Shown: positions 42,799-50,246 of the stretch, piece by piece | Layout: every line of letters begins with the position of its first letter | Position numbering within the stretch: the stretch's first letter is position 1 | From: Mycolicibacterium sp. S2-37 | GTDB lineage: Bacteria > Actinomycetota > Actinomycetes > Mycobacteriales > Mycobacteriaceae | NCBI RefSeq assembly: GCF_017352375.1 | Contig: NZ_JAFEVR010000005.1 | Span: 86,134 to 150,133 of the forward strand | Length of the DNA stretch: 64,000 nucleotides | Reading direction: 5' to 3' | The notes under the pieces: model-generated | The model's database searches: none | Told to the model about the DNA's origin: nothing | The model's input: only the letters and a program-made list of their open reading frames with translations | Position numbers and translations under genes: made by a program

Positions 42799-43542
42799 AT
42801 GTCGAGAGTAGCGGTGGTGACGGGCGGCGCCTCGGGCATGGGCGAGGCGATATGCCACGAACTGGGAAGGCGCGGCCACAGCGTTGCGGTGCTCGATCTC
42901 AACGGCGATGCGGCACAGCGGGTTGCCGAGGACCTGGGGGGCGAGGGGGTGACCGCGCTCGGCGTCGCCGCCGACGTCAGTGACCGCGGCGCGGTCGAGG
43001 AGGCGTTCGGCAAGATCCGGTCCGAACTCGGCCCCGTCCACGTCCTCGTCACCAGCGCTGGGGCAGTGGATTTCGCGCCTTTCGTCGATATCACGGTCGA
43101 GGCGTGGCAGCGGTTGGTCGACGTCAACCTCACCGGCACGTTCCACTGCTGTCAGGTCGCCGTGCCCGACATGCTGGAGGCGGGCTGGGGCCGGATCGTG
43201 ATGATCTCGTCGTCCAGTGCGCAACGCGGGTCGCCGAAGATGGCGCACTATGCCGCGTCCAAGGGTGCGCTGATCTCGCTGACCAAATCGCTGGCGCGCG
43301 AGTACGGACCGGTGGGGATCACCGTCAACAATGTGCCGCCGTCGGGCATCGAAACCCCCATGCAGCACCAGTCGCAGGCCGCGGGTCACCTGCCGCCCAG
43401 CGAGCAGATGGCGGCGAGCATCCCGGTGGGTCACCTGGGTACCGGCGAAGACATCGCGGCGGCGGTCGGTTTCCTGTGTTCGCCCGAGGCGGGGTTCATC
43501 ACCGGCCAGGTGCTCGGTGTCAACGGCGGTGCAGTGCTGTGA
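42799..43542 (+). CDS. SDR family oxidoreductase
   Basis: A 247-residue classical short-chain dehydrogenase. TGGASGMG is the nucleotide motif, NSAG-like TSAG lies near 93-96, and the catalytic Ser and YAASK are in place (ISSSSAQRGSPKMAHYAASK). Unlike the SDR at 5463 it has no mycofactocin-type insertion and should use free NAD(P). It probably oxidises an alcohol or diol formed by the oxygenase in the same operon. ATG 42799 has TAGGAGG upstream and follows the reductase by 11 bp. Confidence 0.93.
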   Translation: MSRVAVVTGGASGMGEAICHELGRRGHSVAVLDLNGDAAQRVAEDLGGEGVTALGVAADVSDRGAVEEAFGKIRSELGPVHVLVTSAGAVDFAPFVDITVEAWQRLVDVNLTGTFHCCQVAVPDMLEAGWGRIVMISSSSAQRGSPKMAHYAASKGALISLTKSLAREYGPVGITVNNVPPSGIETPMQHQSQAAGHLPPSEQMAASIPVGHLGTGEDIAAAVGFLCSPEAGFITGQVLGVNGGAVL

Positions 43543-43584
43543 CGAGGCGTCGCACGAAGGATCGACCAGGACAGGAGGATTCAC

Positions 43585-44856
43585 ATGGCCAGGTGGCCGA
43601 AGCCGGCGGAGGGTAGCTGGACCGAGCACTACCCGGAACTGGGTACCGGACCGGTGTCGTTCCGCGACTCGATCTCGCCGGAGTTCTACGAACTGGAACG
43701 CGAAGCCGTGTTCAAACGCGCGTGGCTCAACGTCGCCCGCGTCGAGGAACTCCCGCGCGTCGGCAGCTACCTGACCAAGGAGATCGACGCCGCCAGGACA
43801 TCGGTCATCGTGGTCAGAGGTAAGGATCAACAGATTCGCGCCTTCTACAACATCTGCCGCCATCGCGGGAACAAGTTGGTGTGGAACGACTTCCCCGGTG
43901 AGGAGACCAGGGGCGCCTGCCGTCAGTTCACCTGCAAGTACCACGGCTGGCGCTACGACCTCAAGGGCGATCTGACGTTCGTGCAGCAGCCCGGCGAGTT
44001 CTTCGACCTCGACACCGAGCAGTACGGCCTGCGGCCGGTGCAGTGCGACGTGTGGAACGGATTCATCTTCATCAATTTCGACCCCGAGCCCCGGCAGACG
44101 CTGCGCGAGTTCCTCGGGCCCATGATCACCGCACTGGACGACTACCCGTTCGAGTTGATGACCGAGCGCTACGAGTTCGTGGCGCACAACAACAGCAACT
44201 GGAAGATCTTCGCCGACGCGTTCCAGGAGTATTACCACGTGCCTTCGCTGCACAGCCAGCAGGTGCCCTCTGAGGTGCGTCAGCCCAACGCGTCGTTCGA
44301 ATGCGGCCACTTCCAGATCGACGGGCCGCACCGGCTGGTGTCCACCGCGGGTACGCGGCGCTGGCTGCTGGCCCCCGAATACATGTATCCCGTCGAACGG
44401 GCCACGCGCAGTGGACTCGTGGGGCCGTGGCGGACCCCGGAGACCCATCAGTCCGCTGGGCTGAATCCGGGCAACATCGAACCGTGGGGTATCACCAACT
44501 TCCAGATCTTCCCGAACCTGGAGATCTTGATCTACCACGGCTGGTATCTGCTCTATCGTTACTGGCCGACGTCGCACAACACCCACAAGTTCGAGGCCTA
44601 CAACGCCTTCCACCCGGCACGCACCGTGCGCGAGCGCATCGAGCACGAGGTGGCGTCGGTGGTGCTCAAGGAATTCGCGCTGCAGGACGCGGGCATGCTC
44701 GGCGGCACCCAGGCTGCGCTCGAGTACGGCCTGGACGAGCCGATCGTCGACGACTATCCGCTCAACGATCAGGAGATCCTCGTGCGTCATCTGCACAAGG
44801 TGGCCGTCGACTGGGTCGAGGACTTCAAGGCCGAGCGGCGCCCGGTGGGGGTGTGA
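43585..44856 (+). CDS. Rieske non-heme iron oxygenase alpha subunit (C)
   Basis: A 423-residue oxygenase with Rieske ligands Cys91/His93 and Cys117/His120 and iron ligands His218 and His223 (EYYHVPSLH). It is a close paralogue of Rieske B, with which it shares residue numbering up to the catalytic domain. It lies in an operon with the ferredoxin reductase, an SDR, its small partner, a TauD-type dioxygenase and a CMD-like protein. The operon context makes it the best guess for the direct client of the reductase at 41735. ATG 43585 has AGGAGG upstream. Confidence 0.95.
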   Translation: MARWPKPAEGSWTEHYPELGTGPVSFRDSISPEFYELEREAVFKRAWLNVARVEELPRVGSYLTKEIDAARTSVIVVRGKDQQIRAFYNICRHRGNKLVWNDFPGEETRGACRQFTCKYHGWRYDLKGDLTFVQQPGEFFDLDTEQYGLRPVQCDVWNGFIFINFDPEPRQTLREFLGPMITALDDYPFELMTERYEFVAHNNSNWKIFADAFQEYYHVPSLHSQQVPSEVRQPNASFECGHFQIDGPHRLVSTAGTRRWLLAPEYMYPVERATRSGLVGPWRTPETHQSAGLNPGNIEPWGITNFQIFPNLEILIYHGWYLLYRYWPTSHNTHKFEAYNAFHPARTVRERIEHEVASVVLKEFALQDAGMLGGTQAALEYGLDEPIVDDYPLNDQEILVRHLHKVAVDWVEDFKAERRPVGV

Positions 44857-44857
44857 G

Positions 44858-45196
44858 ATGACCCGACCGCCCACACTGCCCAGTGCGTTCGCCGAGTTCG
44901 AACGGTTCGCCGACACATGGTGTCTGCCAACCGAACCGGAGCGCTGGGAGACCCGGCTATCCACACCCATGCCGGAGATCCGGGAGTTCTACGACGCCTT
45001 CTCGCCCCGCTTCGAAGAGGCGATCGACTACTGCGACAAATTCCCACTCGACGAAGTGCCGGAGGACGCGCTGAACCTCCTGCACATGATCTATTCGATG
45101 ATCATGATTTCGATGGCCGTCGAGGTCTTCGGTACCCAGAAACCCGCCGATTCCGCCGACGCCGTCATCGACCGCGTCAGCGCGCCTGTCCCGTGA
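44858..45196 (+). CDS. Small conserved protein paired with Rieske oxygenase C
   Basis: A 112-residue member of the same family as 14532 and 39570. The N-terminus FAEFERFADTWCLPTEPERW has one extra residue before the WCLPTE block, and the C-terminal WKQP is changed to FGTQKP, so it is the most diverged copy. It starts 1 base after the Rieske stop. Function is unknown; the constant gene order is the main clue. Confidence 0.83.
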   Translation: MTRPPTLPSAFAEFERFADTWCLPTEPERWETRLSTPMPEIREFYDAFSPRFEEAIDYCDKFPLDEVPEDALNLLHMIYSMIMISMAVEVFGTQKPADSADAVIDRVSAPVP

Positions 45197-45212
45197 CGAG
45201 AAGGACGAATTG

Positions 45213-46058
45213 ATGAGTCTGCTGACGATCAACAAGCTGACCGAATCGGTCGGCGCCGAGGTGACCGGCGTCGACTCCGACCGATTGGCGAGTGACGACC
45301 TGCTGAGCGAGGCGATCCTCGACGCGCTCGAGGACAACGGTGTGCTGGTGTTCCCCGGCCTCGGGCTGGAGCCCGAGGCGCAGGTGGCGTTCTGCCGCCG
45401 CCTCGGCGCCATCGACCATTCCTCGGACGGGCACCACCCGGTCGCGGGCATCTACCCGGTGACCCTGGACAAGTCGAAGAACTCGTCGGCCGCCTACCTG
45501 CGCGCGACCTTCGACTGGCACATCGACGGGTGCACACCGCTGGGCGACGAGTGCCCGCAGAAGGCCACGGTGCTCTCGGCCAAACAAGTGGCCGAACGCG
45601 GTGGAGAGACCGAGTTCGCGAATTCCTACGCGGCTTATGAGGCATTCACCGAGGAGGAGAAGCAGCACTTCGGATCGCTGCGGGTGGTGCACTCTCTGGA
45701 GGCCTCGCAGCGCCGGGTCAATCCCGACCCGTCGCCCGAGCAGCTGGCCAGATGGCGCTCGCGCCCCACGCACGAGCATCCGCTGGTCTGGACCCATCGC
45801 AGTGGCAGGAAGTCGCTGGTGCTGGGGGCGTCGGCACACTACGTCGTCGGGATGGACCGCGAAGAGGGCCAGGCGCTGCTCGCTGAACTGCTGGACCGGG
45901 CGACGCAACCCGAGCTGGTCTACAGCCACCGCTGGTCGGTGGGCGACACGGTGATCTGGGACAACAACGGCGTCCTGCACCGCGCAGCGCCATATGACCC
46001 CGACTCACCGAGGGAGATGCTGCGCACCACGGTGCTCGGCGACGAACCGATCCAGTGA
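45213..46058 (+). CDS. TauD/TfdA-family Fe(II)/2-oxoglutarate dioxygenase
   Basis: A 281-residue dioxygenase. The iron triad is His103-x-Asp105 (WHIDG) and His256 (LHRAAPYDP), and Arg267 or Arg271 (REMLRTTV) would bind the 2-oxoglutarate carboxylate. It would hydroxylate or cleave an ether, sulfonate or alkyl substrate at the cost of 2-oxoglutarate and O2. ATG 45213 is preferred over TTG 45210, with AAGGAC upstream. In this operon it occupies the position held by an amidohydrolase in the two other Rieske-small protein modules. Confidence 0.93.
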   Translation: MSLLTINKLTESVGAEVTGVDSDRLASDDLLSEAILDALEDNGVLVFPGLGLEPEAQVAFCRRLGAIDHSSDGHHPVAGIYPVTLDKSKNSSAAYLRATFDWHIDGCTPLGDECPQKATVLSAKQVAERGGETEFANSYAAYEAFTEEEKQHFGSLRVVHSLEASQRRVNPDPSPEQLARWRSRPTHEHPLVWTHRSGRKSLVLGASAHYVVGMDREEGQALLAELLDRATQPELVYSHRWSVGDTVIWDNNGVLHRAAPYDPDSPREMLRTTVLGDEPIQ

Positions 46059-46597
46059 GCCGCCTTGCGCCGCTGCCGCCGGAGGAGTGGGACGACGACG
46101 TCCGACGATCGCTGGCGCCGCTACTCCCCGCCGACCGGGCGAACCCCCGCGACGCCGGCAACATCCTGGGCACCCTGGTGCGATCGCCTGCGCTGACGCG
46201 TGCGTTCCTCACCTTCAACGCCTATCTGCTGCGCGACTCCACACTCCCGGCGCGGTTACGTGAGGTGGCGCTGCTGCGGATCGTGCATCGGCACGCCAAC
46301 GCCTACCTGTGGGACCACCACGTGCCGATCGCCCGCCGCGCCGGGCTGACCGACGCCGAAATCGACGGGGTGCGCCGCGGTCAGGTCGCCGACCGGCTCG
46401 ACGGACTGGTCGCCGCCGCAGTCGACGAACTCGACGAATGCGACCGGATCTCCGATACCACGTGGGCGGCACTCAGTGAGCGCCTCGATGAGCCGCAGCG
46501 GATGGACCTGGTGTTCGTCGTCGGCACCTACGCGATGCTCGCGCAGGTGGTCGCGACTTTCGGGATCGAAGCCGAGGCGGGACCAGCGCCTCGTTGA
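46055..46597 (+). CDS. CMD/AhpD-like protein, active Cys missing
   Basis: A 180-residue paralogue of the protein at 16237, beginning with the same RLAPLP segment. The conserved Cys-containing stretch RCEYEWQHHV reads ANAYLWDHHV here, so the Cys is Asn. It may have lost redox or decarboxylase activity or may use a different mechanism. GTG 46055 overlaps the TauD-like stop (GTGA). It is the last gene of the 41735 operon. Confidence 0.85.
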   Translation: MSRLAPLPPEEWDDDVRRSLAPLLPADRANPRDAGNILGTLVRSPALTRAFLTFNAYLLRDSTLPARLREVALLRIVHRHANAYLWDHHVPIARRAGLTDAEIDGVRRGQVADRLDGLVAAAVDELDECDRISDTTWAALSERLDEPQRMDLVFVVGTYAMLAQVVATFGIEAEAGPAPR

Positions 46598-46635
46598 CGC
46601 CGCAGTGCCGGTATGAAAACCTGGTACGCATATTC

Positions 46636-46652
46636 TGAGAACTACGTTCTCA
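46636..46652. promoter_or_regulatory. Operator TGAGAACTACGTTCTCA before the P450 operon
   Basis: Perfect 6-bp arms (or 7 bp with a CG...CG exception) and the 5-bp spacer of the TGAGAA family. It lies 22 bp before the P450 start at 46675 in a 77-bp gap, over the likely promoter. Confidence 0.78.
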
Positions 46653-46674
46653 TTGACGTTGAACGGAGTGTTGC

Positions 46675-47979
46675 ATGGCGGGTCCCTCCGAGGATCGCAC
46701 CGCGGTCGACTTCTTCCGGGACGGCCGTGTTCTGGATGATCCCTATCCGTTCTACGAGGCGCTGCGCGACAAGTGTCCGGTCAGCCGAGAAGACCATTAC
46801 GGGGTGACGATGGTGACCGGCTGGCAGGAGGCCGTCGACGTCTACAACGACTCGGAGACATTCTCGTCGTGCATCTCGGTGACGGGCCCGTTCCCGGGGT
46901 TCCCGGTCCCGTTGGCGGGCAGGGAGAACGACGACATCACCGACCTGATCGTCGAGCACCGCGACGACATCCCCTTCAGCGATCAGCTGCCCACGCTCGA
47001 CCCGCCGACGCACACCAACCACCGGGCGCTGCTGATGCGGCTGATCACCCCAAAGCGCCTCAAGGAGAACGAGGATGCGATGTGGTCGCTGGCCGACGAC
47101 ATCCTCGACGACTTCCTGGCTCCCGGCAGCGGCGAGTTCATCAAAGGCTTCGCCGCACCGTTCACGTTGCGGGTGATCGCCGACCTGCTCGGGGTGCCGG
47201 AGGCGGATCGGCCGCAACTGCTCGAGCGGCTCGCCCGGGGCACCCACGGCGGTGCGCTGGGAAGCGCGGAGAAGTCGCTGACCAAGACTCCGCTGGAGTA
47301 CCTGTACGACGTGTTCGCCGAATACGTCGAGGACCGCAGGCGTGAGCCCCGCGACGACGTGCTCACCGGGCTGGCGACCGCGTCCTTCCCCGACGGCACC
47401 ATGCCCGAGGTGGGTGACGTGGTGCGGGTCGCCACCAACGTGTTCTCCGCCGGCCAGGAGACCACGGTGCGGCTGCTGAGCACGGCGCTGAAGGTGATCG
47501 GTGACCAGCCCGACGTCCAGCGCCGGCTGCGCGAGGACCGCAGTCTGCTGCCGAACTTCATCGAGGAGTGCCTGCGCATCGAGAGCCCCGTCAAGGGCGA
47601 CTTCCGGCTGTCGCGGGTGCCGACCACCATCGGCGAGGAGTCGCTCGGAGCAGGGTGCACCGTGATGGTGATCAACGGTGCGGCCAACCGTGATCCGCGC
47701 CGGTTCGAGAACCCCGACGCATTCGACGTCGAACGCAAGAACGCCCGTCAGCATCTGGCATTCGGTCGCGGCATCCACAGCTGCCCCGGCGCACCGCTGG
47801 CCCGCGCGGAGACGCGCGTCGGACTGGAGCGACTGCTCGACCGGACCACCGATGTCCGCATATCGGAGGCCGAGCACGGGCCGTCGGGGCAGCGCCGCTA
47901 CTCCTACATCCCGACCTACATCCTGCGCGGGCTCACCGAGCTGCATCTGGAGTTCGACGTGGCGAGCGAGACGCCGTGA
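46675..47979 (+). CDS. Cytochrome P450
   Basis: A 434-residue P450. The heme loop is FGRGIHSCPG with Cys370, the I-helix is AGQETT (259-264) and ExxR is Glu298-Arg301 (EECLRIE). Its ferredoxin is encoded next with a 4-bp overlap (GTGA). The operator at 46636 places it in the same regulon as the TetR gene at 6584. It is only distantly like the tandem P450s at 48818 and 50243, so a different reaction is expected. Confidence 0.95.
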   Translation: MAGPSEDRTAVDFFRDGRVLDDPYPFYEALRDKCPVSREDHYGVTMVTGWQEAVDVYNDSETFSSCISVTGPFPGFPVPLAGRENDDITDLIVEHRDDIPFSDQLPTLDPPTHTNHRALLMRLITPKRLKENEDAMWSLADDILDDFLAPGSGEFIKGFAAPFTLRVIADLLGVPEADRPQLLERLARGTHGGALGSAEKSLTKTPLEYLYDVFAEYVEDRRREPRDDVLTGLATASFPDGTMPEVGDVVRVATNVFSAGQETTVRLLSTALKVIGDQPDVQRRLREDRSLLPNFIEECLRIESPVKGDFRLSRVPTTIGEESLGAGCTVMVINGAANRDPRRFENPDAFDVERKNARQHLAFGRGIHSCPGAPLARAETRVGLERLLDRTTDVRISEAEHGPSGQRRYSYIPTYILRGLTELHLEFDVASETP

Positions 47980-48167
47980 AGGTGCGCGTCGACGAGGACC
48001 GCTGCGCAGGGCACGGAATGTGTCTGACGATGTGTCCCGAGGTGTTCGAGATGACCGACGACGGGTGGGCGGTCGCCGATCCGGAAGAGGTCCCGGCAGA
48101 GCTGCAAAGCGCCGCCCGTGACGCGATCGCCAACTGCCCGGAGCAGGCAATCCGCGAAATCGACTGA
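47976..48167 (+). CDS. P450-partner ferredoxin with CxxHxxC motif
   Basis: A 63-residue ferredoxin. Cys10-x2-His13-x2-Cys16 and the late Cys54-Pro follow the mycobacterial pattern CxxXxxC...CP, with His at the variable place. An extra Cys20 (also followed by Pro) is present, unlike in the ferredoxins at 50046 and 55735; it could serve as a fourth cluster ligand. GTG 47976 overlaps the P450 stop, so the pair is made in step and should work together. Confidence 0.92.
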   Translation: MKVRVDEDRCAGHGMCLTMCPEVFEMTDDGWAVADPEEVPAELQSAARDAIANCPEQAIREID

Positions 48168-48196
48168 ATCTCACGACTGAACGACAAAGGAGAGCA

Positions 48197-48484
48197 ATGC
48201 CCAAGGCGTACATCCTCATCACCGAGGACGTGAAGGATCCGGCCGGCATGGCCGAATACGGCAAGCTGGCGAGCAAGACCATGGGCGACGCCAACGTGCT
48301 GGCGTTCGGTCCGGCGGCCGAAACCCTGGAAGGGCAGTGGCACGGCAGCCAGACGGTGCTCCTGGAATTCGAGTCCGTCGACGCCGCCAAGGAGTGGTAC
48401 TACTCCGACGCCTATCAGGAAGCGCTCAAACTGCGTCAGGCCGCCGCCGACTGCAACGGGGTCATCCTGCAGGGCCTGGGTTAG
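48197..48484 (+). CDS. DUF1330-family protein
   Basis: A 95-residue ferredoxin-fold alpha+beta barrel protein. Family marks are AYILITEDVKDPAGMAEYGKLA at the N-terminus and LLEFESVDAAKEWYYSDAYQEALKLR, the segment that names the DUF1330 group. Function is unknown; relatives occur in stress and catabolic operons. It is 29 bp after the ferredoxin and probably cotranscribed with it. Confidence 0.88.
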   Translation: MPKAYILITEDVKDPAGMAEYGKLASKTMGDANVLAFGPAAETLEGQWHGSQTVLLEFESVDAAKEWYYSDAYQEALKLRQAAADCNGVILQGLG

Positions 48485-48501
48485 TGCGTCCGCGAAAGAC
48501 G

Positions 48502-48813
48502 TCAGTTCGGCTGCAGCGGCCCAACGGGTTTTGTCGTGGTCGCGTGCACGAGGAGCTCGGCGAGTTCGCGTGGGCGGCTGAGAAACGGCGAGTGTGAGTG
48601 TCCTACCAGCACGCTGTGGTCCGCCCCGCCGTCGGCGAGCGCCGCGACCACCGCCTCGCGGCGATTCGCCAGCGTGGACTCCTCGTCGGTGCGCGCGCCG
48701 TGTCCCGGCAGGTCGACCGCGATGCCGTCGTGCCCGAGTTCCCGCAGGGCAGCGATCGTGTGCTCCCAGCACCAGGCGGCGTGAAAGCCGCCGTGCACGA
48801 ACACGAATCTCAT
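48502..48813 (-). pseudogene. Truncated alpha/beta hydrolase (N-terminal fragment)
   Basis: 103 residues match the first part of an alpha/beta hydrolase: FVHGGFHAAWCWE (oxyanion region), AVDLPGHGA, then VLVGHSHS, where the nucleophile elbow GHSxG should be completed. After this Ser the sequence turns into an unrelated RPRELAELLVHATTTKP tail and stops. The strands and the catalytic Asp and His that should follow over another 130 or more residues are missing. It is therefore a remnant, probably of a gene once next to the P450 (4 bp gap to 48818). Confidence 0.7.
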
Positions 48814-48817
48814 TGCG

Positions 48818-50035
48818 TCAGTTCAGCACCCGCACCGGAACGTGTGACCAACCGGCGACGTTCTGCATCGCCACCCGTCGGCACTCGTCCCACAGCACCT
48901 CGTAATGGGGCATGAAGTCCAACAACCGTTCCAGTGCGATCGCGCTCTCCATCCGGGCCAACGCGGCGCCCAGGCAGCTGTGCACGCCGTATCCGAAGCC
49001 CAGATTCTGTGCCTCGGTGCGGTCGCGGTCGATATCGAACTTGTCGGCGTCGGTGAACGCCTCCGGATCGCGGTTGGCCGAACCACCCAGCAGGAACACG
49101 GGTTTGCCCGCCGGGATGGTGACGCCGTGGATTGTCACCTCTTTCATCGAGCGCCGCACGTTGTACTGCGCCGGGGCCTCGTAGCGCAGGAGTTCCTCGA
49201 CGGCGGCCGGGATCTTGCTGCGATCGTCGAGCAGCTTCTGCCACTGGTCGGGGTAGCGGGCGAACGTGACCGCGGCGTTGCCGATCAGCTTGGTCACCGT
49301 CTCCGCCCCGGCGCCGCCGAGAAGCGTTGCGAAACCGGCGATCTCGAGGTCGTCGAGACGCTCCATGCGCCCGTCTTCCCGTTCGATCTCGGCCTGCACC
49401 AACGCGGTGAACATATCGTCCTGCGGGTTCTCCCGCCGCTGCGCGATCAGCTCGAAGTACAGACCCATGGCCTCGGCGATGGCCTGCATACCCTCCGGCG
49501 ACATCTCCTCCTGGCCGGGTTCGCGGTGCAGCGAGGTGTCCACCCACTGGCGCACCTGCTGGCGGCGATCCTCCGGGACACCGAGCATCCGGGTGATCAC
49601 CTCCACCGGGAAGAACGCGGCGAACTCCTGCACGACGTCGAAGTGCGCAGGATCGGCGGCGCGGAAGCACGAATCGATCGTCTCTTCGACCATGGGCTGG
49701 AGTTTCGCGATCTGGCGCGGGGTGAAGACCTTGTTGACCAGGCTGCGCATCTGCCGGTGCTCCGGCGGATCCATCAGGATGATCATCTTGAAGGGCGCCG
49801 GTTCTCCGGTCTTCACCATCGACAGGTCCAGGCCGTACGCCGACGAGAACGTCTGATAGTCCTTGAACGCTGCCGCGACGTCGGCGTGCCGGGACAGTGC
49901 GTAGAAGTCCAGTTCCTCGTTGTAGTACACCGGCGCTTCCTCACGCATGCGCCGATAGATCTCCCAGGGTTCGTTGAAGTACTCCTCAGAGAACGGATCG
50001 AACACGAGATCCGAGTTGGTCCTGGACGTTGTCAT
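48818..50035 (-). CDS. Cytochrome P450 (tandem copy 1)
   Basis: A 405-residue P450. The heme loop is FGYGVHSCLG (Phe347, Cys354), the I-helix AGAET and the ExxR region EELLRYEAP are intact. It is highly similar to the P450 at 50243, with long identical blocks such as LGGAGAETVTKL and WQKLLDDRSKIPAAVEELLRY (split here by a few residues). The two genes flank a ferredoxin gene and arose by tandem duplication. They may act on the same compound at different steps. Confidence 0.95.
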   Translation of the reverse strand: MTTSRTNSDLVFDPFSEEYFNEPWEIYRRMREEAPVYYNEELDFYALSRHADVAAAFKDYQTFSSAYGLDLSMVKTGEPAPFKMIILMDPPEHRQMRSLVNKVFTPRQIAKLQPMVEETIDSCFRAADPAHFDVVQEFAAFFPVEVITRMLGVPEDRRQQVRQWVDTSLHREPGQEEMSPEGMQAIAEAMGLYFELIAQRRENPQDDMFTALVQAEIEREDGRMERLDDLEIAGFATLLGGAGAETVTKLIGNAAVTFARYPDQWQKLLDDRSKIPAAVEELLRYEAPAQYNVRRSMKEVTIHGVTIPAGKPVFLLGGSANRDPEAFTDADKFDIDRDRTEAQNLGFGYGVHSCLGAALARMESAIALERLLDFMPHYEVLWDECRRVAMQNVAGWSHVPVRVLN

Positions 50036-50045
50036 TGATTCCCCG

Positions 50046-50246
50046 TCATTCCTCGCGGATGGCTATGGCCTGCCGCGGACACTGGCGGACGGCTTCTCTG
50101 ACCTGCTGTTCGTTCTCCGGTGTGACCTCGTCGGTGAGGACGTGCAGATAATCCTCGTCGTCGAGGTCGAACACCTCGGGGATGATGCCCATGCACACCC
50201 CGTTGCTCTCACACAGGCCGAAATCGACCTCGATCTTCTGAGTCAT
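50046..50246 (-). CDS. P450-partner ferredoxin with CxxNxxC motif
   Basis: A 66-residue ferredoxin with Cys12-x2-Asn15-x2-Cys18 and Cys56-Pro, the 3Fe-4S pattern of mycobacterial P450 ferredoxins with Asn at the variable place. ATG 50246 overlaps the stop of the upstream P450 (ATGA). It lies between two closely related P450 genes and probably serves both. The downstream P450 starts 10 bp after its stop. Confidence 0.93.
   Translation of the reverse strand: MTQKIEVDFGLCESNGVCMGIIPEVFDLDDEDYLHVLTDEVTPENEQQVREAVRQCPRQAIAIREE

Noticed and set aside
42778..44970. A 730-residue minus-strand open frame across the SDR and Rieske C genes
   Set aside because: It is antisense to two genes with complete catalytic motifs and has no recognisable domain.
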